A stretch of DNA of 64,000 nt from a virus: IMG/VR virus record IMGVR_UViG_3300042988_000341, positions 24,578 through 88,577 of that record. One strand, given 5' to 3'. The notes under the pieces were generated by a model that saw only the letters and a list, made by a program, of their open reading frames with translations, made no database searches and was not told the DNA's origin. Shown piece after piece: positions 20,242-28,266 of the stretch (within the stretch, counting starts at the first letter, position 1; every line of letters begins with the position of its first letter). The translations under genes were made by a program, and so were the position numbers.

Positions 20242-21539
20242 ATAATAATATGAATAATAATAAAACAATATGCGCGGTACCCTTTGTTAGTACCATGATT
20301 AACACTGATACTACAGTTAGATACTGCTGTATGGTAGCTAAATGGACTAATAGCAGAGTCACCAAAGATGATGGCTCATCATATACATGTAGAGATAACT
20401 TTACTACTGATTCCTGGAATAGTCAGTATATGCGAAACTTACGAGTGTCTATGTTACGAGGTGAAACTATTACTGGCTGCGACACTTGTTACAAACAAGA
20501 GGAAGACGGCAGAACTAGTAATAGACAGCACAGTATCATGGAGTGGAATTGGCGCATAGGCGAGGACCAACTGCGCGACATCTTTAAACATGCTGAGGCC
20601 AACGATGGCCATCTCGATATGCCGCCGGTATACCTGGACCTACGACTAGGTAATCTGTGTAATCTTAAATGTCGTATGTGTAACCCGTGGAATAGTAGTC
20701 AAATTGTCAGAGAGCACAAGGACAGCTTGGTTAATAACCCCGAATACATTCGAGTATGGGAGAAGACTTTTGGTAAATTCCCAGAGAAGGTTATGGATGA
20801 ACAAGTATGGTTCGATGGTGATGTTCTATGGGATCAAGTAATATCATTAATCCCTGTACTAAAGAAAGTATACATGACTGGAGGCGAGCCTACCTTAATC
20901 AAAAACAACTTTAAGTTCATGGAAGAATGTATCAAACAAGGTAGAACAGACATTGCCCTGTTCTTTAACACTAACTGCACTAATATCAACAGACAGTTCT
21001 TAGGACTAATTAGTCAGTTCGATGAAGTAAGTATCAACGCTAGTATGGATGGTATCGGTATAGTTAACGATTATATCCGCGCCCCTAGTAAGTGGGAACA
21101 AATCAGCACTAACATCGAGCGATTGGCTGAACTACCAAACGTTAAACTGGGAGTTACTCCTACGATACAGGTGTATAATGTCTATAATATAGTGGCCATG
21201 ATCAAATGGGTAGAGCATATTCGAACTAAGTACGAACGAGATATCTTTATTGACTTCCTCATCAACCAGCATCCACTACACCTGAACACCAATATATTGC
21301 CTCAACACATTAAAGATGAGGTTATCGCGGAGGTGGTAGATTTCAAAGATAATCATATGGCTAATCATCATCCAATGACTATCAACAGTTTGACTGGACT
21401 AATAGGACATTTAAAAACGCCCACTCCTCCTAATCATCAAGAGCAACTAGAGCGCTTCAAGGTATATACCAGGGCACTGGATACAGAACGTGGTCAATCA
21501 TTGATTGATGTAGACGCAAGATTAACAGGATTATTATGA
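20238..21539 (+). CDS. radical SAM protein, twitch/SPASM-like, 2 of 4
   Basis: The 433-residue protein has auxiliary Cys in ICAVPF, RYCCM and GCDTCYKQE at the N-terminus. The radical SAM triad is CNLKCRMC (C141, C145, C148), preceded by LDLRLGN and followed by the SAM-contact segment YMTGGEPTLIK. The first codons form a small duplication (MNNNMNNN), so an in-frame second ATG at 20250 is possible. Translation is coupled to both neighbours by ATGA overlaps. It is closest in plan to copy 3, including the RxxMLRGE and SMxW spacer features. Confidence 0.82.
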   Translation: MNNNMNNNKTICAVPFVSTMINTDTTVRYCCMVAKWTNSRVTKDDGSSYTCRDNFTTDSWNSQYMRNLRVSMLRGETITGCDTCYKQEEDGRTSNRQHSIMEWNWRIGEDQLRDIFKHAEANDGHLDMPPVYLDLRLGNLCNLKCRMCNPWNSSQIVREHKDSLVNNPEYIRVWEKTFGKFPEKVMDEQVWFDGDVLWDQVISLIPVLKKVYMTGGEPTLIKNNFKFMEECIKQGRTDIALFFNTNCTNINRQFLGLISQFDEVSINASMDGIGIVNDYIRAPSKWEQISTNIERLAELPNVKLGVTPTIQVYNVYNIVAMIKWVEHIRTKYERDIFIDFLINQHPLHLNTNILPQHIKDEVIAEVVDFKDNHMANHHPMTINSLTGLIGHLKTPTPPNHQEQLERFKVYTRALDTERGQSLIDVDARLTGLL

Positions 21540-22801
21540 TTGACATTAATAAACTTTGTGTGCAGCCATGGATGCACCTAGCCAGCTTTAATAATGGCCA
21601 GGTGCCTCTATGTTGCGTTGCTCAACCAGAGCAAGGTATTAATTTAAATACCCAAACGCCGATCCAAATATGGAATAGCCAACAGTTTAAAACTGCTAGA
21701 TTGCAGTTCTTAGCCGGTGAACAACCACCACAATGTAGTGCTTGTTGGCGCGAAGAGGCGGCTGGAGTTAAAAGTCACCGCCAGATTGAGAATACAATGT
21801 GGTCGCGAATCCTGGGTCCAGAGTATCTACAAGAGTTAATTGCTAGTACTGGCGAAGATGGCACTCTTGATAGAAACCCAATTACCTTAGATTTGCGTAT
21901 AGGTAATACCTGTAATCTACAGTGCGTTATGTGTAGGCCGCATGATAGTAGCAGATGGCTAGCTGATAGTCGGAAACTAGCCCAATCATTGACTAGTCCT
22001 GGTGCTCGTGGTGATTGGGAATATAAGGCTACCAGTATCAAGTCAACTGATTGCTTTGACTGGTTCTCTAGACTAGAAACTCAGAATGCCCTGGGCGAAT
22101 TCATGGGAGATATTCAGAGAATTGTCTTTGGCGGCGGCGAGCCACTAATGCTTAAAGAACACTTAGAGTTTATTACTAGACTGGTAGAGTCAGGTCACGC
22201 TGGGAACATTACCCTGGGCTATCATACTAATGGCACTCAATTAACTGAACGATTCATTGAGTTATGGAGTCACTTTAAAGCAGTAGAGTTAATGATTAGT
22301 GTGGACGACTGGGGACAACGTAACGACTACGTAAGATACCCTAGCAGTTGGTCAACTTTGCTAGCTAACCTAGACAGACTAGATAATACTGCTGACAATA
22401 TTAAGGTTAATATCTTGGCTACAGTACATGCTATGAATATCTACAATCTACCTGAGTTCGCCCAGCAGGTCTTAGACCGAGGATGGTCCAAGATAGGTAG
22501 CAGAAATCACGGTCTGTTCTTTGTGGGCACCACCCACTGGCCTCAATATATGAGTACTCAAGTACTACCTGCCACAATTAAAGATCAGGTAGCTAGTCAT
22601 TGGGCTAAATTTCCTGCTATAATGGAGCATCCTCAGTGGCGGAACAGAATTCACCAACAACTAGAGTTCATGCTGAGTAGAGATGAGTCTAGTAGATTCC
22701 CGGACCTCGTTGATTATATCGACCGTCTCGATGACATTAGGCCCATCAAGTTCAAGGATCTATACAGTGAATACTATCAACTCCTTCGAGGCACACAATG
22801 A
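21536..22801 (+). CDS. radical SAM protein, twitch/SPASM-like, 3 of 4
   Basis: The 421-residue protein has N-terminal auxiliary Cys (LCVQPW, PLCCV, CSACWREE), then IWNSQQFKTARLQFLAGE, a segment typical of this twitch family. The core carries LDLRIGNTCNLQCVMC (C126, C130, C133) and VFGGGEPLMLKE. It is coupled by ATGA overlap to both neighbours. The full motif set argues for an active enzyme rather than a decayed copy. Confidence 0.82.
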   Translation: MIDINKLCVQPWMHLASFNNGQVPLCCVAQPEQGINLNTQTPIQIWNSQQFKTARLQFLAGEQPPQCSACWREEAAGVKSHRQIENTMWSRILGPEYLQELIASTGEDGTLDRNPITLDLRIGNTCNLQCVMCRPHDSSRWLADSRKLAQSLTSPGARGDWEYKATSIKSTDCFDWFSRLETQNALGEFMGDIQRIVFGGGEPLMLKEHLEFITRLVESGHAGNITLGYHTNGTQLTERFIELWSHFKAVELMISVDDWGQRNDYVRYPSSWSTLLANLDRLDNTADNIKVNILATVHAMNIYNLPEFAQQVLDRGWSKIGSRNHGLFFVGTTHWPQYMSTQVLPATIKDQVASHWAKFPAIMEHPQWRNRIHQQLEFMLSRDESSRFPDLVDYIDRLDDIRPIKFKDLYSEYYQLLRGTQ

Positions 22802-23811
22802 AACACGAAATCGGCGAAAGTGATATCATATTCATGAGTAAGACGGAGATATCTAAGCACACTGCTGAGTATCTACACTCCAATGGTCCTAACTCATGGA
22901 AGGACTGGTGGTGCAGCGCTGGATTAAGGTCCCTGTACATCAGTCATGATGGGTTAATCTATAGAGGCACGTGTCAGGTAGACGGCGTGATTGGTAGTAT
23001 CTATAACACCGGTAGTCCTAGAGCAGTAGAACTAAGTCAATGGGTTAAATGTACCGCGGATACATGTATGTGTGCTCCCGATATGAGAGCTCCTAAAGTA
23101 GTTAATATTGAAAATAGCAACATTGTTGGCATGACCCATCAATATTTGCCTAAGGCGTACTGGGTTAATAACGCAGAAGTGGATCTGGTCAATGACCCAT
23201 ATGTTACATATAGCCAGGCCCATGAGGAGTTTAAACTAGTCATATGGGAACTAGGTCGACGCTGTAACTATGATTGTTGGTATTGTGGTCCAGATGCCCA
23301 TAATACATACGAGAGTCAAAAGACCCTAGGTTCACTATTAGCGGCGGTCCGCCAACTACAGATTATATGGCTTAATAGTCAACCAGCCAAGTTTGTATTC
23401 GCTGGTGGCGAATCAACATTCAACCCAGACTTCATGGAGTTTGCTAATCATCTACACAAGGACGGTCACAGAATTCATACAACTACCAATGGCAGTCATA
23501 CCACCGCGTACTACACTGAACTAGCTAGGATATCTGATATCTCATTTAGCGCTCACCTCAGTTATCTTGAGACTCCAAACATCGCAAAGAAGTTTATAGC
23601 AAACGTAGCAGCAGCAACCATCAACGCGGGATTAAACTATATCGAGGTCAGAATCATGCTCCAACCAGGTAAATTACTCCAGGCCCAGGAGCTCCATACT
23701 CGCTTAATAGAAGTTACTCCACGTGTTACAGTCGATCTCCTACATAACGAAACTAAGACTACCATTGAATATACCGCCCAAGAAGTCCAATGGGCTACCA
23801 GTCATCAATAA
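22798..23811 (+). CDS. radical SAM protein, divergent, 4 of 4
   Basis: The 337-residue protein has an N-terminal block WCSAGLRSLYISHDGLIYRG with CTADTCMC that differs from copies 1-3 but again offers extra Cys before the core. The radical SAM triad is CNYDCWYC (C156, C160, C163), after the WELGRR segment. The glycine-rich site reads FVFAGGEST. The protein is shorter at its C-terminus. It starts in a 4-nt overlap with copy 3 and ends 2 nt before a 34-residue ORF. It may act on a different substrate or at a different step from the others. Confidence 0.8.
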   Translation: MKHEIGESDIIFMSKTEISKHTAEYLHSNGPNSWKDWWCSAGLRSLYISHDGLIYRGTCQVDGVIGSIYNTGSPRAVELSQWVKCTADTCMCAPDMRAPKVVNIENSNIVGMTHQYLPKAYWVNNAEVDLVNDPYVTYSQAHEEFKLVIWELGRRCNYDCWYCGPDAHNTYESQKTLGSLLAAVRQLQIIWLNSQPAKFVFAGGESTFNPDFMEFANHLHKDGHRIHTTTNGSHTTAYYTELARISDISFSAHLSYLETPNIAKKFIANVAAATINAGLNYIEVRIMLQPGKLLQAQELHTRLIEVTPRVTVDLLHNETKTTIEYTAQEVQWATSHQ

Positions 23812-23813
23812 CT

Positions 23814-23918
23814 ATGCTTAAAACACTAGCTAATCTCCTGTACTATGGCCCACTACTATGGTACAAACAACGCAAGAAACTCAAAGAGCTCCGTCGTCAA
23901 GACCCATTTACCTATTAA
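23814..23918 (+). CDS. 34-residue basic amphipathic peptide
   Basis: This is a tiny ORF squeezed between the last radical SAM gene (2-nt gap) and the sulfotransferase gene (2-nt gap). The first half is hydrophobic (TLANLLYYGPLLWY). The second half is strongly basic (KQRKKLKELRR) and ends DPFTY. The tight spacing on both sides argues that it is a real gene. It could be a membrane-binding anchor. Because it follows four radical SAM genes, it is also a formal candidate for a modified peptide. No leader cleavage motif is evident. Confidence 0.55.
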   Translation: MLKTLANLLYYGPLLWYKQRKKLKELRRQDPFTY

Positions 23919-23920
23919 CT

Positions 23921-24682
23921 ATGAATACAATCATTATTAACGCCCATACCAGAACAGGCAGCGAACTTCTACTAGCTATTCTTCGTAGTCGAGGGTACTA
24001 TACACTAGGTGAAATTGTTACTAACTCGGTGCCACAATCATTCATCACTAATCACAGGCGGGACCCCAACTTCGAACACGAATACTTTGAACAGTTTAAT
24101 CGTGGACTAAGATATCTACTTAACGATACTAATGCGCCTAATAAGGTAGTTAAAGTAATGATCAACCATCGCCATGCTATTAGGCCATATATCTACCAAT
24201 ATGCTACCAGTCAAATACTACTACATCGTCAGGATATGTTTGCTAGTCAGATTAGTCATGGAGTAGCTATGGCCAGTGGCCAATGGATTAAATGGGGCTC
24301 AAATCAACCATTGGAGTGGAAGTCATTGGCTACTCCATTCACTGGCACGTTAGATGCCCAGAACTTCGAGCAACGTCTCCAGTGGAGAATCTCGGACTAT
24401 GAAGAATTACTTGAATCGACACCACCGTATACCAGAGTAGTTATGTACGATGAACTAGTAGAATATGCCCGGGCTAAGCCCCACTCTCTATATACTATAC
24501 CAACTGATCCACCAGTGATTAGTAATATCGAGGAGCTCCAGGACATATATTACAGGTATCTGCCTAGAGTCGAGGCTATTAATGGACGAATCACAGCAAT
24601 CAAAACCTCTGCATGCAATAGTTTAGATAGTACAGATAGTACAGATACCACGTTCGCCCAATACTTAGATAGCCTATGTTAA
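23921..24682 (+). CDS. sulfotransferase-like protein
   Basis: The 253-residue protein is counted from the ATG at 23921. A longer frame open from 23858 would run over the small upstream gene. The N-terminus IIINAHTRTGSELLLAILRS has the 5'-phosphosulfate-binding-loop pattern (RTGSELL). QILLHRQDMFASQISH at about 96-111 fits the 3'-phosphate region of PAPS sulfotransferases. The length is typical of the family. The C-terminus has a short STDSTDT repeat. The acceptor is unknown; a glycan made by the upstream glycosyltransferase-like enzymes is one possibility. It overlaps the SGNH gene by 7 nt. Confidence 0.65.
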   Translation: MNTIIINAHTRTGSELLLAILRSRGYYTLGEIVTNSVPQSFITNHRRDPNFEHEYFEQFNRGLRYLLNDTNAPNKVVKVMINHRHAIRPYIYQYATSQILLHRQDMFASQISHGVAMASGQWIKWGSNQPLEWKSLATPFTGTLDAQNFEQRLQWRISDYEELLESTPPYTRVVMYDELVEYARAKPHSLYTIPTDPPVISNIEELQDIYYRYLPRVEAINGRITAIKTSACNSLDSTDSTDTTFAQYLDSLC

Positions 24683-25434
24683 CCACCAGATACCATCAAA
24701 CAGACTCCGAGGAGCTGCTGGCCTACAATATGGAGCATCAGCCCGCTAGCTGGCGCTGGCATAAGGAGACGTTTGACTATACCTTTAACAGTCGTGGGTG
24801 GAGAATGAATAAGGAGATCGAGGACGTTGATTATTCTAACTATCTCCTGTTCCTAGGGTGTAGCTATACTGTGGGCATTGGGCTGCCAGTAGAAGAAACA
24901 TTCCCCGCAATTATTGCCCAGCAGACTGGCAGGGACTATATTAATGCTGCCCAAGGTGGCACCAGTACCTATTACTCATGGCATACATGTATTGACCTTA
25001 TCGCCACCCTGCCAGGGGCACCTGGTGCCATTGTTATTAACTGGCCAGCTCTCCACCGCAATATGTATTGGCAGGCTAACGGTCAGCCTGTCCATTGTAG
25101 TCCACGTTTGATGAATAATGTGCCCGCCGAGTTTAAAACAGGGTTCACTAGTCACTGGATGAATGAGACTGACCTGGTCAATAAATTTAATAAGGCCAGG
25201 CTGAGTCTCCAGCTGTTATGCGCGGCCAAGAATATTCCACTATGGGATTTCACTCAATTTGATACTCCTGTACAGCAGCAGACTGGTGTGCCGCTGATCA
25301 TGGCCGATACTGGCAGTAGTGACTCTAATGGTCGGTGGGCCAGAGATATTCAGCGTGGTAGTCAGTGGACCGCGCATCTTGGTCCCGACCATCACCAGTA
25401 CGTGGCCAATCGATTCCTCGCGAACTTTTCATAA
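24676..25434 (+). CDS. SGNH/GDSL-like hydrolase
   Basis: The 252-residue protein has block I as LLFLGCSYTVGIG, with candidate nucleophile S63. A Gly in the AAQGGTSTYY region and the strand AIVINWPALHRNMYW fit later SGNH blocks. Near the C-terminus, HLGPDHHQYVANRF can supply the Asp and His of the triad. No signal peptide is seen, so it acts in the cytoplasm or as part of the particle. Family members act as esterases or acyltransferases, often on glycans. It is the last gene of the left arm of the island; a 128-nt gap follows. Confidence 0.65.
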   Translation: MLTTRYHQTDSEELLAYNMEHQPASWRWHKETFDYTFNSRGWRMNKEIEDVDYSNYLLFLGCSYTVGIGLPVEETFPAIIAQQTGRDYINAAQGGTSTYYSWHTCIDLIATLPGAPGAIVINWPALHRNMYWQANGQPVHCSPRLMNNVPAEFKTGFTSHWMNETDLVNKFNKARLSLQLLCAAKNIPLWDFTQFDTPVQQQTGVPLIMADTGSSDSNGRWARDIQRGSQWTAHLGPDHHQYVANRFLANFS

Positions 25435-25536
25435 CTTTATTTTTCTACTTACTCGTCCCAACTGCGTTGCAAATACTTTTTAGTGGTGGACGGCTAAAAT
25501 AGCTAATAATCGCCTAATTAACGGTATTTTTCACTG

Positions 25537-25544
25537 AATAAATA
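25537..25544 (+). promoter_or_regulatory. late-promoter-like octamer AATAAATA
   Basis: The 128-nt gap before the carbamoyltransferase gene contains AATAAATA 18 nt upstream of its ATG. No clear Shine-Dalgarno follows; the leader is AT-rich. Nothing else was recognised in the gap. Confidence 0.45.
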
Positions 25545-25562
25545 TAAAGAACTTTATCTACT

Positions 25563-27026
25563 ATGAACTACATTGGAATATCTTGTGGCTACCATGATGC
25601 TGCTATTACCGTTATTGACGGTACTGGTAATATAGTGTATGCTGGTCATGCTGAGCGGTATGGTGGTGGTAAACATACTCCACACTTGAATAGTGGCATT
25701 ATTAATGCTGCTATGGCTAGTATCAATACTAGTACTGATAGTTATAGTCTACATTATTATGAGCGTCCACTAGTTAAATGGTTACGCAGATGGTGGGCTG
25801 GTGAGAGGCCATCGTGGAGGAGTATAGATATAGGTAGTATTATTGGTACGCAGAATATGGCTCTACTTGGTTATGATAGTAGGAAGATTAATACTTATAA
25901 TCATCATCTTAGTCATGCGGCTGCTGGCTTCCAAACTAGTCCATATATGGATGCTACTGTGGTTATTATTGATGCTATTGGTGAGTTTGAATGTGTTACT
26001 ATATGGAAGGCAGGGTGGGATGATGGTAGGGCAAAATATACGAGATTGTATACTAGATATTATCCGAATTCGATCGGACTCTTTTATACTGGAATTACTA
26101 GAAGGTGTGGCCTACGCCCATTAGACGAGGAGTATATCTTAATGGGTATGGCTGCCTATGGTGTTCCTAGATATGTTGAGGAGATGAGGCGGTTATTAGA
26201 TATGAATTTACATCGTGGTTGTGATTGGTTCTTGCCTGATGCTGATATCTATGACTTGGCTGCTAGTGCACAGGTGCTGGTGGAGGAGCTAATAGTGGAG
26301 GTGGTGGAGATTGCTAAAAAAATTGGAGCTAGCTCCAATTTAGTATACGGTGGTGGTCTAGCATTAAACTGTAGGGCGAATAGATTGCTGGGTGATTATT
26401 ATTCTAATGTATGGATTATGCCTAATCCTGGTGATGCTGGTAGTAGTTTAGGCGCGGCCGCTCTAGGTTATGGTGGCCGAATTAAGTTTAATAATTGCTA
26501 TTTGGGCACTAATATTAGTGGACAGTATCCGGTTACGGAGTTGTTGGAGGAGTTATTATCTACTGGTATAGTTGGAGTAGCATCAGGTAGGGCGGAGTTT
26601 GGTCCACGAGCCTTGGGTAATAGAAGTTTATTAGCTGACCCTAGAGGTAAGGATATTCGAACTAGGGTGAATAATATTAAACAACGCCAGCAATTTAGAC
26701 CATTTGCTCCTGTTATCTTAGAGGAGCATGCCGATATGTACTTTGATCTGGTACCGGGTGTTAATAGTCAATATATGCAGGTAGTGGCTAGATGTAGAGT
26801 GCCAGAATTATTCCCTGCTATTGTTCATTATGATGGTACCAGTAGAGTTCAAACAGTAGCGGCAGATGGTTCTGGCATCCGACTATTATTGGAGGCATGG
26901 TACGAGAGGACAGGTTGCCCTATGTTATTAAATACCTCGCTGAATATTCGAGGTAGGCCTATGGTTAATACCCAGGAGGATGCTGCTCAGTTTGAGGCTG
27001 AATATGGTGTTCGGGTATTAAGTTAA
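25563..27026 (+). CDS. NodU/TobZ-family O-carbamoyltransferase
   Basis: The 487-residue protein has an N-terminal Kae1-like domain with ISCGYHDAAITVID, HHLSHAAAGF (H114 and H118 as probable iron ligands) and VVIIDAIGEFE (D137). GGLALNCRANRLL and PNPGDAGSSLGAA follow. The C-terminal domain has GRAEFGPRALGNRSLLADPR and FRPFAPVILEE, both diagnostic of the carbamoyltransferase C-domain. It should transfer carbamoyl from carbamoyl phosphate via carbamoyl-AMP to a hydroxyl group, usually on a sugar or secondary metabolite. The stop overlaps by 4 nt the end of the convergent 27023 gene. Gene length is near the lower end for the family. Confidence 0.88.
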   Translation: MNYIGISCGYHDAAITVIDGTGNIVYAGHAERYGGGKHTPHLNSGIINAAMASINTSTDSYSLHYYERPLVKWLRRWWAGERPSWRSIDIGSIIGTQNMALLGYDSRKINTYNHHLSHAAAGFQTSPYMDATVVIIDAIGEFECVTIWKAGWDDGRAKYTRLYTRYYPNSIGLFYTGITRRCGLRPLDEEYILMGMAAYGVPRYVEEMRRLLDMNLHRGCDWFLPDADIYDLAASAQVLVEELIVEVVEIAKKIGASSNLVYGGGLALNCRANRLLGDYYSNVWIMPNPGDAGSSLGAAALGYGGRIKFNNCYLGTNISGQYPVTELLEELLSTGIVGVASGRAEFGPRALGNRSLLADPRGKDIRTRVNNIKQRQQFRPFAPVILEEHADMYFDLVPGVNSQYMQVVARCRVPELFPAIVHYDGTSRVQTVAADGSGIRLLLEAWYERTGCPMLLNTSLNIRGRPMVNTQEDAAQFEAEYGVRVLS

Positions 27027-27595
27027 ACGCCGCATACTACTAGATGAATACGCTCCTCTAGCCCGCCATTATATACCCAGTGAACTTCCCTAGTATCTAA
27101 TTCATACCAATGATTATCTAGTGGAAGATGATAACAGCTAGCGGTAGTAGGTAGTTCACTTCTGTCTAGGTTCATATCAGTGGTAGCATGTGCTACCTGT
27201 GCTCCTGGATTAGTTTTTAATACTAGATGATATCTGACCTCGGCGTCCTTATGTACACTTAGGCCAGTTTTAGGTGGTAATCTCATAAATCTAATTCTAC
27301 CTAGCCTAATATCAAGATGTTCTTGTAACTCCTCAATACAACGGCGAACTGTCCAGGTATTATCAATATTCCACTGGGTGAAGTCTACCTCGTGCGCTCT
27401 GTAACCACCAATACTTGATGAATATAAACTACCAGTGCCGTCTCTCCAGCAATCTATACTGGTTGGTTGAGAATTTAATGCTAGTTGATTCATGTCCTGC
27501 CATACATCAGCTAGTATTTTATTATCTAATAGTTGCTGTAAATCAGCTAGTACAGCCTGGGCAGGCGCGGTTAAATTTAATTTTTTAAGAAACAT
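27023..27595 (-). CDS. 2-oxoglutarate/Fe(II) oxygenase, Asp/Asn hydroxylase-like
   Basis: The 190-residue protein has GLSVHKDAEVRYHLVL, giving H115-x-D117, and a distal EVHWVYNGG with H172, the HxD...H facial triad of Fe(II)/2OG enzymes. ERIHLVVCG gives R182, suited to bind the 2-oxoglutarate carboxylate. The layout fits the aspartyl/asparaginyl beta-hydroxylase group. A paralogue lies at 29728 with near-identical core motifs. It directly follows the methyltransferase gene on the minus strand (stop then ATG with no gap). Confidence 0.72.
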   Translation of the reverse strand: MFLKKLNLTAPAQAVLADLQQLLDNKILADVWQDMNQLALNSQPTSIDCWRDGTGSLYSSSIGGYRAHEVDFTQWNIDNTWTVRRCIEELQEHLDIRLGRIRFMRLPPKTGLSVHKDAEVRYHLVLKTNPGAQVAHATTDMNLDRSELPTTASCYHLPLDNHWYELDTREVHWVYNGGLEERIHLVVCGV

Positions 27596-28237
27596 TTATT
27601 TTCTCCAAATTGCCATGTATCTAGTATATTCAGCAGTAACGAATTCACCAGTATAATAGGGAGCTTCCACCCTATTCTGAACTAGGAAGTCGCTAATATC
27701 AGTGGAGCACCTAATATGCTCCTCGCACTCAAAGTAGTTGTTGCCCTGTACTACAATTAAGGTACCAGTTGGAATATTATCCAACCAGGTATCATAAGTT
27801 GCCTGTAGAACATGCTCAGTGGAAGTATTAATTACGATATCTGGTCTAATATCAGATTGGTATTGATAGGTAGCCATATCTGCGGTCACCGCCTTAAATC
27901 GCCAATCGTCCATCTCGTGAATTTTATTTACTTGATCTGCTATAGGCTCACACCAGGAATCTAAGTCAATACTGCGTATCTTCCTAACATTAATATCAGA
28001 TTGAATTATCATATTAGCTAGAATTCCTATCCACCCACCAAAGATATAGATATTTTGAGGAGCGCCCGCCATAACATACTCACTGAGATGATTAACCAAC
28101 CAACCCTTAGATGCTAATTGACCCCACCATAAGGCATCTAATGCCCTAGTACGCTCCTGGTGACTGTCAATATTACGAATAGCATTCATCCATTGAGCTA
28201 TCTCTAAATTACTGATCTTAAACTCTGATTTATTCAT
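27596..28237 (-). CDS. SAM-dependent methyltransferase-like protein
   Basis: The 213-residue protein has IYIFGGWIGILANMI as the glycine-bearing SAM loop and RSIDLDSWCEP, whose acidic residue after the second strand fits ribose binding. PDIVINTSTEHV and IPTGTLIVVQGNNY occupy later strand positions. The glycine motif GGWIG is divergent from classical GxGxG, so activity is likely but not certain. The ATG lies 5 nt after TATAAATA on the minus strand, without a Shine-Dalgarno. Confidence 0.6.
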   Translation of the reverse strand: MNKSEFKISNLEIAQWMNAIRNIDSHQERTRALDALWWGQLASKGWLVNHLSEYVMAGAPQNIYIFGGWIGILANMIIQSDINVRKIRSIDLDSWCEPIADQVNKIHEMDDWRFKAVTADMATYQYQSDIRPDIVINTSTEHVLQATYDTWLDNIPTGTLIVVQGNNYFECEEHIRCSTDISDFLVQNRVEAPYYTGEFVTAEYTRYMAIWRK

Positions 28238-28242
28238 GGAGG

Positions 28243-28250
28243 TATTTATA
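28243..28250 (-). promoter_or_regulatory. late promoter box TATAAATA, minus strand
   Basis: This is an exact match to the T4 late TATA box on the minus strand. Five nt separate it from the ATG at 28237, so predicted transcription starts on the start codon. It is back to back with the plus-strand box at 28254. Confidence 0.6.
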
Positions 28251-28253
28251 TGG

Positions 28254-28261
28254 TGTAAATA
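28254..28261 (+). promoter_or_regulatory. late-promoter-like box TGTAAATA
   Basis: TGTAAATA is followed by 5 nt and then the ATG at 28267. It mirrors the minus-strand box in the same 29-nt divergent gap. Confidence 0.45.
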
Positions 28262-28266
28262 ACTCT

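Noticed and set aside
23858-23920. Longer N-terminus for the sulfotransferase
   Set aside because: It would overlap the 34-residue gene out of frame; the PAPS-loop strand begins right at the ATG at 23921.
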